A DNA stretch of 64,000 nt from positions 48,781,117 through 48,845,116 of the forward strand of contig OU862912.1 of NCBI GenBank assembly GCA_917880885.1, given 5' to 3'. Position 1 is the stretch's first letter. Each line of letters opens with the position of its first letter. The notes beneath the pieces were generated by a model. That model was not told where the DNA came from and made no database searches. It saw nothing but the letters and a program-made list of their open reading frames with translations. Positions 63,176 through 64,000 of this stretch are shown in pieces. The stretch is from Limnephilus marmoratus (Eukaryota > Arthropoda > Insecta > Trichoptera > Limnephilidae). The translations under genes and the position numbers were made by a program.

Positions 63176-64000
63176 GTATAGAAAAAATTTCACCTTTGCA
63201 GAGCAGCACCTTTATGATTGAGATCTATGTTTGATGCATTTTAAAGGTTTCCATTATAAAATATCAAAAGTTTTCTTGACTAAATTTTGTTTAACTTTCC
63301 GTACAATAAATATCAACAGTCACTGAAAATAGAGAACTCCAGTCCAATTTTTAAATTTTTTTTATGAATAATGACCTTCTAATTTAAATAATGCATATTT
63401 TTTTTTTTAGAGTTAGTTTTAATAGTTAAAAATATTTGTCAAAGTTTTAATTTTTCAAGATCCCCGAAAACCATCGCATGTGTAATGAATCCTGTGACGT
63501 CATCACTTCTGAAAGTTATTTTTATTTTCAACAGGTGTTGTCATTTTGCACACTGCACACTGCACAAATTGTAGGCAAATAAGATACAGCTCCAACCAGC
63601 TGATCGATGGCGGCCATTTTGATTTTGAAGTTCGTAGTAGAAGTGAGTCGTTCGCGAACGAGTTAGCTCAGTGATCCGGATCTTCATACGGATCCGTAAG
63701 ATTCGGTTCCGTAAGAGAATAATTTTTTAAGAACTCTACGTTTATTATTATGAAATAAAACTTATATGGGTCAAAATCAGAGAGGTGAGCATTTTAGGTT
63801 TTCAAATATCTGAGAAATGAAGTTTCCTTTTGAAGAAAACTAACAAGAGGAGTCTGTTGTGTCATTTGTCATGAATCTTTCCTGTGAAGAGGCACGCACA
63901 AAAATGTATATTTTAGAAATTCTACCTGTTAGTTAGAAAAATATCAGTCATGAGTCATTTCGGGAACACTTTTAAATAAATTTTTAATAATTATATAACC
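63176..64000. other. Unassigned sequence to the window end
   Basis: Contains GGATCCGGATCTTCATACGG-type palindromic wording near 63674-63700 and otherwise no recognised gene or terminal repeat. Confidence 0.4.

Overview
The window looks like repeat-dominated, AT-rich intergenic or intronic DNA from an arthropod, most likely an insect. The evidence is the mix of element families: an R4/Dong-type LINE next to TAA repeats, a Jockey-type LINE, A|TC...CTAG|T Helitrons, tRNA-derived SINEs, Penelope-like remnants, hAT, piggyBac, mariner and Harbinger-like MITEs. Short GTAGGTAC-type motifs common in insect intergenic DNA add to this. I see no complete host gene. Almost all protein-coding signal belongs to transposable elements, and most of it is broken.

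Layout. 1-2.99 kb: a Jockey/CR1-like LINE on the minus strand with intact ORF1 and an ORF2 that is open to the left edge. 5.65-9.35 kb: a nearly complete R4/Dong-like LINE on the minus strand (Myb-like N-terminus, RT, restriction-like endonuclease) broken by one in-frame TAG and one T-run frameshift. A TAA-rich junction follows, then the 3' end of a second copy. 10.3-10.86 kb: a short Helitron. 11.1-14.9 kb: a SINE with an internal tandem duplication, a LINE tail and a GIY-YIG Penelope-like fragment. 16.5-32 kb: several short Helitrons, some with expanded polypyrimidine cores, interleaved with LINE and SINE fragments. 34.0-34.75 kb: a long inverted repeat carrying a tRNA-like module in each arm. 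36-40.6 kb: nested DNA transposons, including a hAT inside a hAT inside its own decayed transposase, a mariner-type MITE inside a SINE, and a long palindromic TIR element. 44.6-45.95 kb: a minisatellite whose unit contains the palindrome GGCGGATCCGCC. 47-56 kb: SINE and LINE copies with a hAT and other MITEs inside them. 56.9-59.76 kb: a decayed DNA transposon between TA microsatellites. 60.67-62.16 kb: a TTAA-flanked piggyBac-like element that keeps only the C-terminal Cys-rich domain between two inverted tandem arrays. 62-63.2 kb: three more small elements.

How the parts relate. Two interspersed families, called LINE-J and SINE-B here, share the same 3' tail: a GGCCCTGAGG/CCTCAGGGCC hairpin followed by a short sequence ending ATGTAAAA. 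This suggests SINE-B (and possibly the tRNA-headed SINE-A, with a similar terminus) uses LINE-J machinery. The nested insertions with clean target-site duplications give a relative chronology. Family names LINE-J, SINE-A and SINE-B are my own labels. All family assignments rest on motifs read by eye; no database search was run.
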